64,000 nt of DNA from Streptomyces cupreus (GTDB lineage: Bacteria; Actinomycetota; Actinomycetes; Streptomycetales; Streptomycetaceae): assembly GCF_014257025.1 (NCBI RefSeq), contig NZ_JACMSF010000001.1:1-64000 (forward strand), read 5' to 3'. Shown here piece after piece: positions 1-10,800 of the stretch; within the stretch, counting starts at the first letter, position 1; the number at the start of each line of letters is the position of its first letter. The notes below the pieces were generated by a model that was not told the DNA's origin, made no database searches, and saw only the letters and a list, made by a program, of their open reading frames with translations. Made by a program: the position numbers and the translations under genes.

Positions 1-1
1 G

Positions 2-73
2 TACGACGTCGAGGCTCTGAAGGCCCGTGTGAAGGCGCTGGCCGACAAGCACCCGCTGTACCCCGGCCTGTAA
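2..73 (+). CDS. glyA: C-terminal end of serine hydroxymethyltransferase (partial)
   Basis: Only the last 23 codons are in the window, reading to a TAA at 71-73. The tail ends in KALADKHPLYPGL, which resembles the C-terminus of actinobacterial serine hydroxymethyltransferase (PLP enzyme, serine + tetrahydrofolate to glycine + methylene-THF). The next gene is sdaA, and glyA-sdaA is a known neighbour pair in Streptomyces next to the glycine cleavage genes. The identification rests on a short tail plus context; the catalytic part is outside the window. Confidence 0.6.
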   Translation, partial: YDVEALKARVKALADKHPLYPGL

Positions 74-139
74 CCGACACCCTCCCGCGGGGCGTGCCGT
101 GACCGCTCGGCATGCCCCTCCAATCCCACGGAGTATGGC

Positions 140-1537
<1,398 letters not shown>

Positions 1538-1549
1538 GGAACCAAGGCC

Positions 1550-2407
1550 ATGGGACGGGTCACCGAGCGACGAAGGGTGCTGCGGATCCGCGAGGGTGGG
1601 GCGAGCAGTCGCCCGGACACCCTGGTCGGGGAGGAGCCGCTGGAGATCCGGCTGAACGGCAAGCCGCTGGCGATCACCATGCGCACACCCGGGGACGACT
1701 TCGCGCTCGCCGCCGGATTCCTGGTGAGCGAGGGCGTCCTGAGCCGGGCCGGGGACGTGGCGAACATCGTGTACTGCGCCGGGGCCACCCAGGACGGCTC
1801 GAACACCTACAACGTCGTCGACGTGCGACTCGCCCCCGGCGTACCGCTGCCCGACATCACGCTGGAGCGGAACGTGTACACCACGTCGTCCTGCGGCCTG
1901 TGCGGTAAGGCGAGCCTGGACGCCGTACGGACCACGGCACCGTGGCCGATCGCCGACACGCCCCCGGTCCGGGTCACCCCGGAGCTGCTGGCCGCACTGC
2001 CGGACCAACTGCGGGCCGCGCAGCAGGTGTTCGACCGCACCGGCGGTCTGCACGCCGCAGGGCTGTTCTCGCCCGAGGGCGAACTGCTCGACCTGCGCGA
2101 GGACGTCGGCCGGCACAACGCCGTTGACAAGCTGATCGGCCGTGCGCTGCGGAACGGCCAACTACCGCTGTCCCGCACCATTCTGCTGGTGTCCGGGCGG
2201 GCGTCCTTCGAGCTGGCGCAGAAGGCCGTCATGGCGGGGATCCCGCTGCTGGCGGCGGTCTCGGCACCGTCCTCCCTCGCCGTGGACCTGGCGACGGAGA
2301 CCGGGCTCACGCTCGTCGGCTTTCTGCGCGGCGGCTCCATGAACGTGTACGCGGGCGAGCAGCGCATCGACCTGCGGGCCGGGGCAACGGCAGGAGTCGG
2401 TACGTGA
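1550..2407 (+). CDS. fdhD: formate dehydrogenase accessory sulfurtransferase FdhD
   Basis: A 285-residue protein of the FdhD family, which passes sulfur from a cysteine desulfurase to the molybdenum cofactor of formate dehydrogenase. The diagnostic segment [13 protein letters not shown] holds the CxxC pair needed for transfer. Downstream are [13 protein letters not shown] and the [17 protein letters not shown] motif, both typical of the family. No formate dehydrogenase gene is in the window, so its client is elsewhere. The stop overlaps the GTG start of the next gene by 4 bp, indicating translational coupling. Confidence 0.95.
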   Translation: MGRVTERRRVLRIREGGASSRPDTLVGEEPLEIRLNGKPLAITMRTPGDDFALAAGFLVSEGVLSRAGDVANIVYCAGATQDGSNTYNVVDVRLAPGVPLPDITLERNVYTTSSCGLCGKASLDAVRTTAPWPIADTPPVRVTPELLAALPDQLRAAQQVFDRTGGLHAAGLFSPEGELLDLREDVGRHNAVDKLIGRALRNGQLPLSRTILLVSGRASFELAQKAVMAGIPLLAAVSAPSSLAVDLATETGLTLVGFLRGGSMNVYAGEQRIDLRAGATAGVGT

Positions 2408-3807
2408 CCGGGCTCAAGGGCTTCCAGAGCAGCCGTGGCCACGGCACCACCCTCGTGGGTCCGCCCCGGTCGCGGCCACCCGGCACCCACGGCCGCCCCC
2501 GGCGCGTCGCGATGCTCAGCGTGCACACCTCACCGCTGCACCAGCCCGGAACCGGCGACGCGGGCGGAATGAACGTCTACGTCGTCGAACTCGCCAGGCG
2601 CCTCGCCGCCATCGACATCGAGGTCGAGATCTTCACCCGGGCCACGTCCGCGGCACTCCCGCCCAGCGTCGAACTCGCGCCCGGCGTTCTGGTCCGGCAC
2701 GTGGACGCCGGCCCGTACGAGGGTCTGGCCAAGGAGGATCTCCCGGCCCAGCTCTGCGCCTTCGCGCACGGAGTGACGCAGACCTGGGCCGGCCAACACC
2801 CCGGCCACTACGACCTGGTCCACTCCCACTACTGGCTCTCCGGCCACGTCGGCCGGCTGGCCGCCGGGCGCTGGGGCGTCCCGCTGGTCCACGCCATGCA
2901 CACCATGGCCAAGGTCAAGAACGCCAACCTGGCCGACGGCGACACCCCAGAGCCCCCCGCCCGCGTGCTCGGCGAGACCCAAGTCGTACGGGCCGCCGAC
3001 CGGTTGATAGCCAACACGGAGAAGGAAGCCGACGAACTGGTCCGCCACTACGACGCCGACACCGGCCACGTCGCCGTCGTTCACCCCGGAGTCGACCTGG
3101 AGCGCTTCCGCCCCGACGCCCGCGGTGTCCAGGCCGGACGCGCCGCGGCACGATCCCGGCTCGGGCTCCCGCAAGATGCGCTGATCCCCCTGTTCGTGGG
3201 CCGCATACAGCCGTTGAAGGCACCGGACGTCATGCTGCGCGCGGTGGCCCGGCTGCTGGAGCAGCGGCCGTGGCTGCGGGAGCGGCTCGTGGCGCCCGTC
3301 GTGGGCGGGCCCAGCGGCAGCGGCCTGGCCGAGCCGGAGGGGCTGCAGAAGCTGGCGGCCCGCCTCGGGATCTCGGACGTCGTGCTGTTCCGGCCGCCGG
3401 TCGGCCAGGAGCGGCTCGCCGACTGGTACCGGGCGGCGTCCGTCCTGGTCATGCCGTCCCACAGCGAGTCCTTCGGCCTGGTGGCCGTCGAGGCCCAGGC
3501 CTGTGGCACACCGGTGATCGCGGCACAGGTCGGCGGCCTGCCGGTGGCCGTACGGGACGGGGTGAGCGGTGTTCTCGTACCCGGGCACGATCCGGCGGAC
3601 TACGCGCGGGCACTGTACGGCTTCGCCGACGACCCGGAACGCTCCGCCCGGATGAGCGAGGCCGCGGTGCGGCATGCCCGGTCCTTCGGCTGGGACACGG
3701 CAGCGGCGGCGACGGCGGACGTGTACTCGGCGGCCCTGTCGCACGCGAGGGCAGCAACCTGGCAGCGACGCGCAAACCGCTCGACGGGTCGGCGGCCGTC
3801 TGCCTAG
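2404..3807 (+). CDS. mshA: D-inositol-3-phosphate glycosyltransferase, mycothiol biosynthesis
   Basis: A 467-residue GT4 (GT-B fold) glycosyltransferase. MshA transfers GlcNAc from UDP-GlcNAc to 1L-myo-inositol-1-phosphate, the first step of mycothiol synthesis. The start of the catalytic domain ([20 protein letters not shown] then [12 protein letters not shown]) and the segment [18 protein letters not shown] are near-identical, from memory, to Streptomyces MshA. The donor-site region [20 protein letters not shown] has the retaining-GT4 EX7E pattern. An unstructured N-terminal extension of about 35 residues precedes the fold. It starts at a GTG overlapping the fdhD stop. A position after fdhD differs from what I recall for mshA in S. 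coelicolor, so a paralogue is possible. Confidence 0.85.
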   Translation: MTGLKGFQSSRGHGTTLVGPPRSRPPGTHGRPRRVAMLSVHTSPLHQPGTGDAGGMNVYVVELARRLAAIDIEVEIFTRATSAALPPSVELAPGVLVRHVDAGPYEGLAKEDLPAQLCAFAHGVTQTWAGQHPGHYDLVHSHYWLSGHVGRLAAGRWGVPLVHAMHTMAKVKNANLADGDTPEPPARVLGETQVVRAADRLIANTEKEADELVRHYDADTGHVAVVHPGVDLERFRPDARGVQAGRAAARSRLGLPQDALIPLFVGRIQPLKAPDVMLRAVARLLEQRPWLRERLVAPVVGGPSGSGLAEPEGLQKLAARLGISDVVLFRPPVGQERLADWYRAASVLVMPSHSESFGLVAVEAQACGTPVIAAQVGGLPVAVRDGVSGVLVPGHDPADYARALYGFADDPERSARMSEAAVRHARSFGWDTAAAATADVYSAALSHARAATWQRRANRSTGRRPSA

Positions 3808-3891
3808 GGTGATCGTTGCGGCATCGCGTGCCGGTCACCGGCCGGGTGAGGCATGGAGGTGCCGCGGAGATTGCCTCTGGAGGCATTCGCC

Positions 3892-4326
3892 TTGTCAGTC
3901 GAGTTCAACCACACCGTTATCGCCTGCCGGGACCGCGAGGAGTCGGCCCGTTTCCTCGCCGGGATCCTCGGCCTCGAAGCCGGCGAACCCGCCGAGCCGT
4001 TCCTGCCCGTCGAGACCGCCAACGGCGTCACACTGGACTTCGCGACCGTCGGCCACGACGTCCCGACCCAGCACTACGCCTTCCTCGTCTCCGAGGAGGA
4101 GTTCGACCAGATCCTCGCCCGGCTCGTCGCGGCGCGGGTCCCCATCCAGGCCGACCCGCACGGCAAGCACCCGGGCCGGATCAACCGCAACGACGGCGGC
4201 CGGGGCGTGTACTTCCCGGATCCGTCCGGACACGGCATGGAGGTCCTCACCCGCCCCTACGGCTCCGATCCCACCTCGGAGCTGAACGGGGTGACCGAAG
4301 AGGTGCCCGGCGCGACCGTGAAGTGA
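3892..4326 (+). CDS. VOC superfamily (glyoxalase/bleomycin-resistance fold) protein
   Basis: A small protein of about 144 residues with the vicinal-oxygen-chelate fold. It begins MSVEFNHTVIACRDREESA, where the first metal-ligand His is expected, and ends with the second half-module YFPDPSGHGMEVLTRPYG, which contains the metal-ligand Glu. I chose the TTG at 3892 because TCTGGAGG sits about 9 bases upstream and the protein then begins exactly at the fold. An in-frame ATG at 3853 would add 13 unlikely residues. The substrate cannot be read from the sequence. It stands alone between mshA and the phytase gene. Confidence 0.8.
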   Translation: MSVEFNHTVIACRDREESARFLAGILGLEAGEPAEPFLPVETANGVTLDFATVGHDVPTQHYAFLVSEEEFDQILARLVAARVPIQADPHGKHPGRINRNDGGRGVYFPDPSGHGMEVLTRPYGSDPTSELNGVTEEVPGATVK

Positions 4327-4445
4327 GGGCGTCGTATGTAGTGTTCATGCCAGATCCATTTCTCGGCAAGCGACGGACGCCCACCCGTCACACGCGCCGT
4401 ACAGGCTGCGAGACGCATCCGATCATGAGCCGAAGGAGCGTCCGC

Positions 4446-5735
4446 GTGCCCGAGTCCCGTAACCGCCGACCGCACGTCTTCCTGATGACGGCCACGCTGG
4501 TGGCACTCGCCGTGACGCTGCCCGCCCAGGCGCAGGCGTCGTCCGACCTGCCCGCGCTCACCGCCCGGGCCGAGACGGCGGCGCTCTACGACGACGAGGC
4601 GGGCGGCAACTCCGACGCGGACGACCCGGCGATCTGGCGCAACTCCGCCGAGCCGGACCGCAGCCTGGTCGTCGCCACGGCCAAGGAAGGCGGACTTCGG
4701 GTCTACGACCTCGACGCGCGCGAGATCCAGTCCGTGCCCGCCCCGGCAGGACCCACGCCCGACGACGCCCCCGGCCGCTTCAACAACGTCGACCTGGTGC
4801 AGGGCCTGAAGCTGTCCACCGGCCGCGCCGACCTCGCCGTCACCAGCGACCGGCTGCGCTTCTACCGCATCGACCGCGACCGCGTCGGCGGCCCGCTCAC
4901 CGACGTCACCGACCCGGCAGCGGCGCCCGTGTTCTCCGCCGACCAGGAGGAGATCAACGACCAGCGCACCGCGTACGGCCTCGCCACCTGGACCGACCGC
5001 GCCACGGGCCGCTCGTACGCGCTGGTCAGCCGCCGCGAGACCACCAGCGTCGCCCTCCTCGAACTGCTCCCCACCCGCTCCGGCACCGTCGGCTACCGCA
5101 AGATCCGCACCATCGACCTGCCCTCGTCCTTCCGCCTGCCCGACGGCACGTCCTGGAGCCCCTGCCTGGAACCCGGTGAACTGCCCCAGGTGGAGGGCAT
5201 GGTGGTCGACCCCGCGAACGGCGCCCTCTACGCCGGCCAGGAGGACGTCGGCATCTGGCGTCTGAACGCCGACCTCAGCGGCACGCCCCGGCTGATCGAC
5301 AAGGTCCGCGAGTACGGCGTCCCCGGCACCTACGACGAGGCCACCGAGGAGTGCACCCCCGGCGCCGACCCGGGCTACGGCGGCACCCGTATCTCCGCCG
5401 ACGTCGAGGGCCTGACCCTGATCCCCGAGGCCGACGGCGACGGCTACCTCCTCGCCTCCAGCCAGGGCGACAACACCTTCGCCGCGTACGACCGCGAGCT
5501 GGAGGACGACAACGAGTACGAGGGCGGCTTCCGGGTCACGGCCGCCTCCGCGACCCTCGACGGCTCCGAGGAGTGCGACGGAGCGGCGGCCGTCAACGCC
5601 CCGCTCGGCCGCCGCTATCCCAACGGCCTGCTCGTCGTCCAGGACGGCGACGAGACCCCGCAGTCCGAGGACCGTAGCGCGACGGGCTTCAAGTTCGTGG
5701 ACCTCGCGGATGTGATGGACGCCCTGGAGGACTGA
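4446..5735 (+). CDS. secreted beta-propeller phytase (3-phytase)
   Basis: About 429 residues. After a basic N-terminus and hydrophobic stretch (VFLMTATLVALAVTLPAQAQA) comes a signal-peptidase site near AQA-SS. The mature part has the calcium-dependent beta-propeller phytase features: ETAALYDDEAGGNSDADDPA, where acidic residues bind Ca and phosphate, RFNNVDLVQGL, and DVEGLTLIPEADGDGYLLAS. The enzyme releases phosphate from phytate outside the cell. The GTG at 4446 is preferred over ATG 4425 because AAGGAGCG lies 5 bases before it. A strong hairpin follows the stop. Acidic composition (many D/E) fits a secreted Ca-binding enzyme. Confidence 0.9.
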   Translation: MPESRNRRPHVFLMTATLVALAVTLPAQAQASSDLPALTARAETAALYDDEAGGNSDADDPAIWRNSAEPDRSLVVATAKEGGLRVYDLDAREIQSVPAPAGPTPDDAPGRFNNVDLVQGLKLSTGRADLAVTSDRLRFYRIDRDRVGGPLTDVTDPAAAPVFSADQEEINDQRTAYGLATWTDRATGRSYALVSRRETTSVALLELLPTRSGTVGYRKIRTIDLPSSFRLPDGTSWSPCLEPGELPQVEGMVVDPANGALYAGQEDVGIWRLNADLSGTPRLIDKVREYGVPGTYDEATEECTPGADPGYGGTRISADVEGLTLIPEADGDGYLLASSQGDNTFAAYDRELEDDNEYEGGFRVTAASATLDGSEECDGAAAVNAPLGRRYPNGLLVVQDGDETPQSEDRSATGFKFVDLADVMDALED

Positions 5736-5741
5736 CGGTGC

Positions 5742-5786
5742 GGGGGCGCTCGGGCTGATCTCGACGCATGAAGTCCGAGCGCCCCC
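5742..5786 (+). terminator. hairpin terminator of the phytase gene
   Basis: Seven bases after the phytase stop, GGGGGCGCTCGG (5742-5753) pairs perfectly with CCGAGCGCCCCC (5775-5786) across a 21-base loop. There is no U-tract, as is usual for Streptomyces terminators. The right arm lies inside the decayed fragment that follows. Confidence 0.65.
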
Positions 5787-6142
5787 TGGCCCGGACCTCT
5801 ACTGACCGGGCCCCCTCCCATCCGTGGACCCTGTCGCTATGGGTCCCCGCCTGGGCCGAGGGAGCCACGACGTGGCTGACGGATCCGGACGGGAGGCGTC
5901 TCGCGGTCGCCCCGGGCACCGTGCAGCGCGGGCCGGTGGTGTACTGCGCCGAGTCCGTGGACCTGCCGGACGGCCATGACGTCGATGCCGTGCGGGTCGA
6001 GGCTTCGGCGCGACCGGTGGAGGGTGCGGGCGATACGGGAGGTGGCCGATCAGGGCGACGGGAGCTGGCCGTTTCGTCCGCTCGGCGCCCCCGGCGGTCC
6101 GACGGTGGCAAAGGGTTCTGTGGTGGTCGGTACGGCTCGTAA
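5768..6142 (+). pseudogene. remnant of a GH127-type (DUF1680) glycosidase C-terminus
   Basis: The reading frame encodes WTLSLWVPAWAEGATTWL (from about 5824), then GTVQRGPVVYCAESVDLPDG and DVDAVRVEASARP (to about 6030). These match, from family knowledge, two blocks of the C-terminal domain of beta-L-arabinofuranosidase-family (GH127) proteins: the 'R/WVPAWA' strand and the 'RGPLVYC-E' block. In intact proteins these lie roughly 40 residues further apart, so an internal deletion is apparent. There is no catalytic barrel upstream and the frame then runs into unrelated sequence. It occupies most of the 454-bp gap between the phytase and thioesterase genes. I saw no ribosome-binding site for its ATG. 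Confidence 0.55.
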
Positions 6143-6189
6143 GCTGCGGACTGTCGTGTCGTGGAGCGAACGCGGAGGTACAGCCCGTC

Positions 6190-6975
6190 ATGTCGGCAGC
6201 ATCCGGTCCGTACGACACCTGGTTCCGCCGGTACGAGCCGGCCTCGCCCGGTGCCATGAAGCTCGTCGTGCTGCCGCACGCCGGTGGTTCCGCGCCCTAC
6301 TTCCTGCCGCTGGCCCGTGCGCTCGCGCCGGAGTTGGACGTGCTGTGCGTCCAGTACCCGGGTCGTCTCGACCGGTACCGCGAGCCCGCCGTCACCGAGC
6401 TGCGGGATCTCGTCGACCAGGTGTACAGGGTGCTCGTCTCGGCGCCGGTGGGGCCCGTGGTGCTCTTCGGGCACAGCATGGGCGCCGTCGTCGCCTACGA
6501 GATCGCCCGCCGACTGGAGGAATCCGGCGGGGGCCGACTGCTGGGCGTCATCGCCTCCGGGCGGCGCGCCCCGCACCGTCACCGCGAGGAGACCGTCCAC
6601 CTCCGGGACGACGACGGCATCATCGCCGAGATCCGGGGGCTGAGCGGCACCGACGCCGGCGCCCTGGCCGACGAGGACCTGCTGCGCATGGCGCTGCCCG
6701 CCCTGCGTGCCGACTACCGGGCAGTGGAGACCTACCGGGCGACACCCGGCGCCGCCCCGCTGAGCGCGCCCGTCACCGTGCTGACCGGCGAGAGCGACCC
6801 GCGGGTGAGCCCGGACGACGCGCGCGCCTGGGAGGAGGTGACGAGCGGGACCTTCCGCCTGCGGTCCTTCCCCGGCGGCCACTTCTACCTCAATGACCGC
6901 CAGGCGGAGGTGACCGCGGCGATCCGGGAGAGCGTCGACGCCTTCCGCTCCGCCGCCGCGCCGACCTCGCCCTGA
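6190..6975 (+). CDS. type II thioesterase (NRPS/PKS editing alpha/beta-hydrolase)
   Basis: A 261-residue alpha/beta-hydrolase of the GrsT/type II thioesterase family, which hydrolyses mis-primed acyl or aminoacyl groups from carrier proteins. Visible motifs are VVLPHAGGSAPYFLPLA near the N-terminus, the nucleophile elbow VLFGHSMGAVVAYEI, the acidic-residue region VTVLTGESDPRVSP, and the catalytic His in FPGGHFYL. Start ATG 6190 has GGAGG about 13 bases upstream. It faces the aat-like/NRPS pair, whose carrier domain is the obvious client. Together they form a minimal biosynthetic locus. No other PKS/NRPS gene is in the window. Confidence 0.92.
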   Translation: MSAASGPYDTWFRRYEPASPGAMKLVVLPHAGGSAPYFLPLARALAPELDVLCVQYPGRLDRYREPAVTELRDLVDQVYRVLVSAPVGPVVLFGHSMGAVVAYEIARRLEESGGGRLLGVIASGRRAPHRHREETVHLRDDDGIIAEIRGLSGTDAGALADEDLLRMALPALRADYRAVETYRATPGAAPLSAPVTVLTGESDPRVSPDDARAWEEVTSGTFRLRSFPGGHFYLNDRQAEVTAAIRESVDAFRSAAAPTSP

Positions 6976-7098
6976 GGGATCACTTCCCGCGCGCAAGGGC
7001 GGGTCTGTTGCGGCAGCTGACCAAACGCGTGCTGGAGTCCGCTCTCGAAGGCAGCGCCCGTTCCGCGTTGCCGCCTGGAGCGGCGTCTCCGCGACGGC

Positions 7099-7893
7099 TC
7101 AGCGGCGCGATCCCGTCGGCGGGGCGAGGCGGTGGGCGGGCAAGGTGGCGGTGGGCATCGGGAGGTTGTCGTGTGCGGTGCGGCGGAGGTGTCGCACATA
7201 CTGCTCCCGCGGTACGAGAATGCCGCCCAGGTCGCGGACGTGCGGACTGTCCCGCTGTGCGTCGAGCAGCTCGCCGCCTACCTGCGCGAAGCGCGCCGCG
7301 AGGTCGGTCACCGCGACCTTCGAGGCACCGGGACGGTGGAAGAACATCGAGTCCATGCTGAAGACCGATCCGACCCGCAGGCCGAAGACGCCGCCGACCA
7401 GATCGCCGTCCTCCCACACCTCGACGCTGTGAGCATGACCCATCTCGTGCAGGCGGACCAGGCTCGCGATCAGCTCGTCGGTGAGCCACAGGGGGACGCG
7501 GCCGGCACGGCATTCGCGGACGACCCCCTCGAACCGGCGGTCCAGACTGGTCGACCACGGCAGCCGGTTGCGAAGCCGCCGGGCGAGGTCCCGGCTGAGG
7601 TGCGTGGCCGAGACGGGCAGCACCGGCCTGGGGTCGGGTGACCACCAGGAGACGGCGTAGGGATCGGCCGATTCCTCGCCCATCAGCCGGATGCGGCCCT
7701 CCTGGACCTGATCGGCGAAGACCACCTCGTTGAGGGCGCGGGAGTACTCGTCGGACGCGGGGAACGGATAGACCCCGGCGCGGTACGCCGCCAGGAGGCC
7801 GGCGGGACTGAGGTCGGCGCCGAAGGCCACCGGACCGTCGGGCGGCCCTTCCAGCACGTCCAGCGCCTCCCAGCAAGGGCATCGGCTCACCAC
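7099..7893 (-). CDS. aat: leucyl/phenylalanyl-tRNA--protein transferase homologue, NRPS-linked
   Basis: About 264 residues. The Aat family transfers Leu or Phe from charged tRNA to an amino group (normally protein N-termini in the N-degron pathway). Hallmarks are present: AFGADLSPAGLLAAYRAGVYPF, WWSPDPRPVLP, HEMGHAHSVEVW with the Glu equivalent to E. coli E156, SMDSMFFHRPGASKVA, and LLDAQ, which keeps the Asp and Gln equivalent to D186/Q188. Unlike E. coli Aat, about 30 extra residues lie between the YPF and WWSPDPR blocks. The start overlaps the NRPS stop (GTGGTGA). I chose the first GTG (7893) because AAGGGG is 7 bases upstream; GTG 7890 is possible. Translational coupling to the NRPS argues for a role in peptide synthesis rather than proteolysis. 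Confidence 0.85.
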   Translation of the reverse strand: MVSRCPCWEALDVLEGPPDGPVAFGADLSPAGLLAAYRAGVYPFPASDEYSRALNEVVFADQVQEGRIRLMGEESADPYAVSWWSPDPRPVLPVSATHLSRDLARRLRNRLPWSTSLDRRFEGVVRECRAGRVPLWLTDELIASLVRLHEMGHAHSVEVWEDGDLVGGVFGLRVGSVFSMDSMFFHRPGASKVAVTDLAARFAQVGGELLDAQRDSPHVRDLGGILVPREQYVRHLRRTAHDNLPMPTATLPAHRLAPPTGSRR

Positions 7894-10800
7894 CGCGCCG
7901 CCCCTTGACCTTGGCTCTTCACGGGCCGGACGGCATCGGCCTGTTGGAGGAAGTCGATGTAGCGGTCCATCATCTTCGCGTCCACCGGCGGAATGTCGAT
8001 CCCGGCGTTCACCAGCGCCCGTTCGGCGTTGCCGCGGGTGAACTCCGTGAAAACGTCCTGGAAGTACATCTCGCTCACGGTGATGTCGGCGCGCGCACAC
8101 CGGTCGACGAAGAGCGGGACGAACGGGGTGATCGGGTCGGTGGGGTGCCCGGCCGCGTACTTCACCAGAGCGGCGATCCACTCGGCGTACGGGATCTCCT
8201 GAACCGGGTAACCCCGTCGGCGCAGGCGTTCGGCGAGCGAATTCAGCAGCGTGGGCCGGGGGTTGGTGAGGTGGTAGACCTCGCCGTGAGCGGGCCGGCG
8301 GGTGGAGATGTGTCCGATGGCGCGGGCGAGGTGGTCGGCGGGCAGGAAATCCAGCGGCAGCCGGACGTCGGGGCACAGCCCGGTCCGCGCGATGAAGTCG
8401 AAGAGGGCGGCCAGCTCGCTGCTGGTGTTCATCACGCCGGTCCCGCTGCTGCCCGTGATGTCCATCAGGCGGTAGACGGCGACCGGCAGGCCCGCGTCGG
8501 ACGCCTTCCTCAGCAGGGCCTCGGCGACCCATTTGGTCTCCACGTAGCCCACGGACAGATACTCGGGGAAGCGCAGCGGCGTGTTCTCCGTCACCTTGCG
8601 CACCCCGGCCGGCCCGAATCCGGCGAGCACCGCCATGGTGGAGGTGAAGTGGACGGGGACGGCCCGGCCGGCGGCGAGGCGGATGATCTCGTATGTTCCG
8701 CCGACGTTGGCCGCGCGCAACTCGTGGTACGGGTAGATGAAGTTGACCTGGCCGCCGAAGTGGTAGATGGCGTCGATGGTCGATCCCAGCTCCTCGAACC
8801 GGCTTGGGGACAGCCCCAGTTCGGGCTTGCCCAGGTCGCCGATGACCGGCTGGACGCGCCCGTTGGGCAGATCGCTGAGGACGTACCGCTGGTGGCTCGC
8901 GCGGATCCGCTCCATGCCGTGCTGGTCGTCGGAGGCCCTGACCAGGCAGAGGATCCGCCCCGTCGTCCTGCGCAGCAGCTCGTCGATCATGTGCGCGCCG
9001 CAGAACCCCGTCGCCCCGGTGAGGAGGACGTCGCCGGGACGACGGGGACGTCCTCCCGGCGACGGCGCGGCTGTGCCCACTGCCGGAACGCGCCGGTCGG
9101 TCTCGGCGGCGAAGTCGACGCTCCCGCCGTCCGGGTGGGCCAGTGTGCCCGCACGTGCCTGGCGTACGGCCTCGGCGAACGCGGCAAGCGTCGGATACCG
9201 CAGCAGCGAACGGGTCAGGTCGCGGATCTGTGTGACGCCGATGCCGAACACGACGCGGGTCCGGGCGAGCATCTCCATGGCCAGCAGCGAGTTGCCGCCC
9301 AGCTCGAAGAAGTCGTCGTGCGGACGGACGTAGTCCACATCCAGGATCTGGCCCCACAACTGGGCCATCCCCTGCGGCACCGGACGGTCGTCGGCGCCGG
9401 TGGCCGTCGGCGCCGCGGTCACGGGTTCCGGCAGGGCCCTGCGGTCGAGCTTCCCGCCGGGCGTGACGGGCAGCCGCTCCACCGCGTGGAAGGCCGCCGG
9501 GATCATGTAGCCCGGCAGGACCTCGGCGAGTGCCGACCGCAGCCGTGCGTGCAGCACCGCCTCGCCGCTGGTCGGCGGCGAGGTCGGCGTGAAGTACGCG
9601 ACGAGGTCCCGGTCGCCGCCGGCGCGCGTCCGGGCCACCACCATCGCCTGGCCGATCTGCGGGTGGGAGGCGAGCGCGGCCTCGACCTCGGCCGGGTCGA
9701 CCCGGAACCCGCGGATCTTCATCTGGTCGTCGGCCCGGCCCAGGACTTCCAGGTTGCCGTCCGAGCGCCGACGGCCCAGATCCCCGGTGCGATACATCCG
9801 GTCCCCCGGCGCCGAGCCGTACGGGTCGGGCAGGAACTGCTGTGCGGTCACGGTGGGTTGCCCCCAGATACCGCGCGCCAGCCCCGGGCCGCCGATGTAG
9901 ATCTCGCCGCGCTCGCCCGGCGGCACCGGGCGCAGTTCGGCGTCGAGCACGTGGAGGTGATTCCCCTCCAGGGGTCTGCCGATCGGGGCGACGGCGGTGT
10001 CCGGCGCGGCGAGCACTTCCTCGTTGAGGTCGCAGAGCGTGGAGGTGATGGTGGTCTCGGTGAGCCCGTAGGCGTTGACGAGCCGCGCGCCGGTGATCCG
10101 GCGCAGAATGGCACGGCAGTCCTTCGCGGTGATGATCTCGCCGCCGACGATGACGAGTCTCAGCGACGCGAGGCTCTCGTCGCGGTCCGGGACGGAGACG
10201 ATCTGATGCCAGTAGGCGGGGGTCAGGTCGGCGACGGTGATCCCGTGCTCCGGGAGGCGGTGCAGCAGCTCGGTGGGCGCCCACGTACGCGTTCCCGCGA
10301 GGACGAGTGTCGCCCCGCTGATCAGCGGGGCGAAGATCTGCTCCACCGAAGCGTCGAAGCCGAGCGCCGCGGCATGCAGTACCCGGTCGCCGGGCGTCAG
10401 TTCGTATGCCCGGGCCACCGCGGTGAGAGAGTGTGCAAGCGACCGGTGGGTGATCATCACTCCCTTGGGAGGTCCGGTGGATCCGGAGGTGTAGATCACG
10501 TAGGCGAGGTCGTCCGGCCGGGGGGCAGGGGTCGGCCGCGGTCTCTCCGGCACCGCCTGCGTGGCCGGTGCCCCGGCGTGGACGATCCGCGCCTCGCACC
10601 CGGCGAACATCGGGGCGTGCTCGCGGCTTGAGACGATGAGGCGTGAACCGGTCTCCTCGACCAGTCCGGCCAAGCGTTGCCGTGGAGTCGCCGGGTCGAG
10701 GGGCAGGAACGCGCCGCCCGAGCTCAGCACCGCCAGCAGCGCGACGACCAGCTCGGGCACACGGTCCAGGCACACAGGGACGACGGACTCCGCGTCGACA

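Noticed and set aside
3816..4445. Upstream extension of the phytase frame to 3816
   Set aside because: It overlaps the VOC gene in another frame; the signal peptide and ribosome-binding site place the start at 4446.
7905..10631. 908-codon open frame on the plus strand across the NRPS gene
   Set aside because: The NRPS on the minus strand has complete domain motifs; the plus frame is low-complexity mirror sequence.
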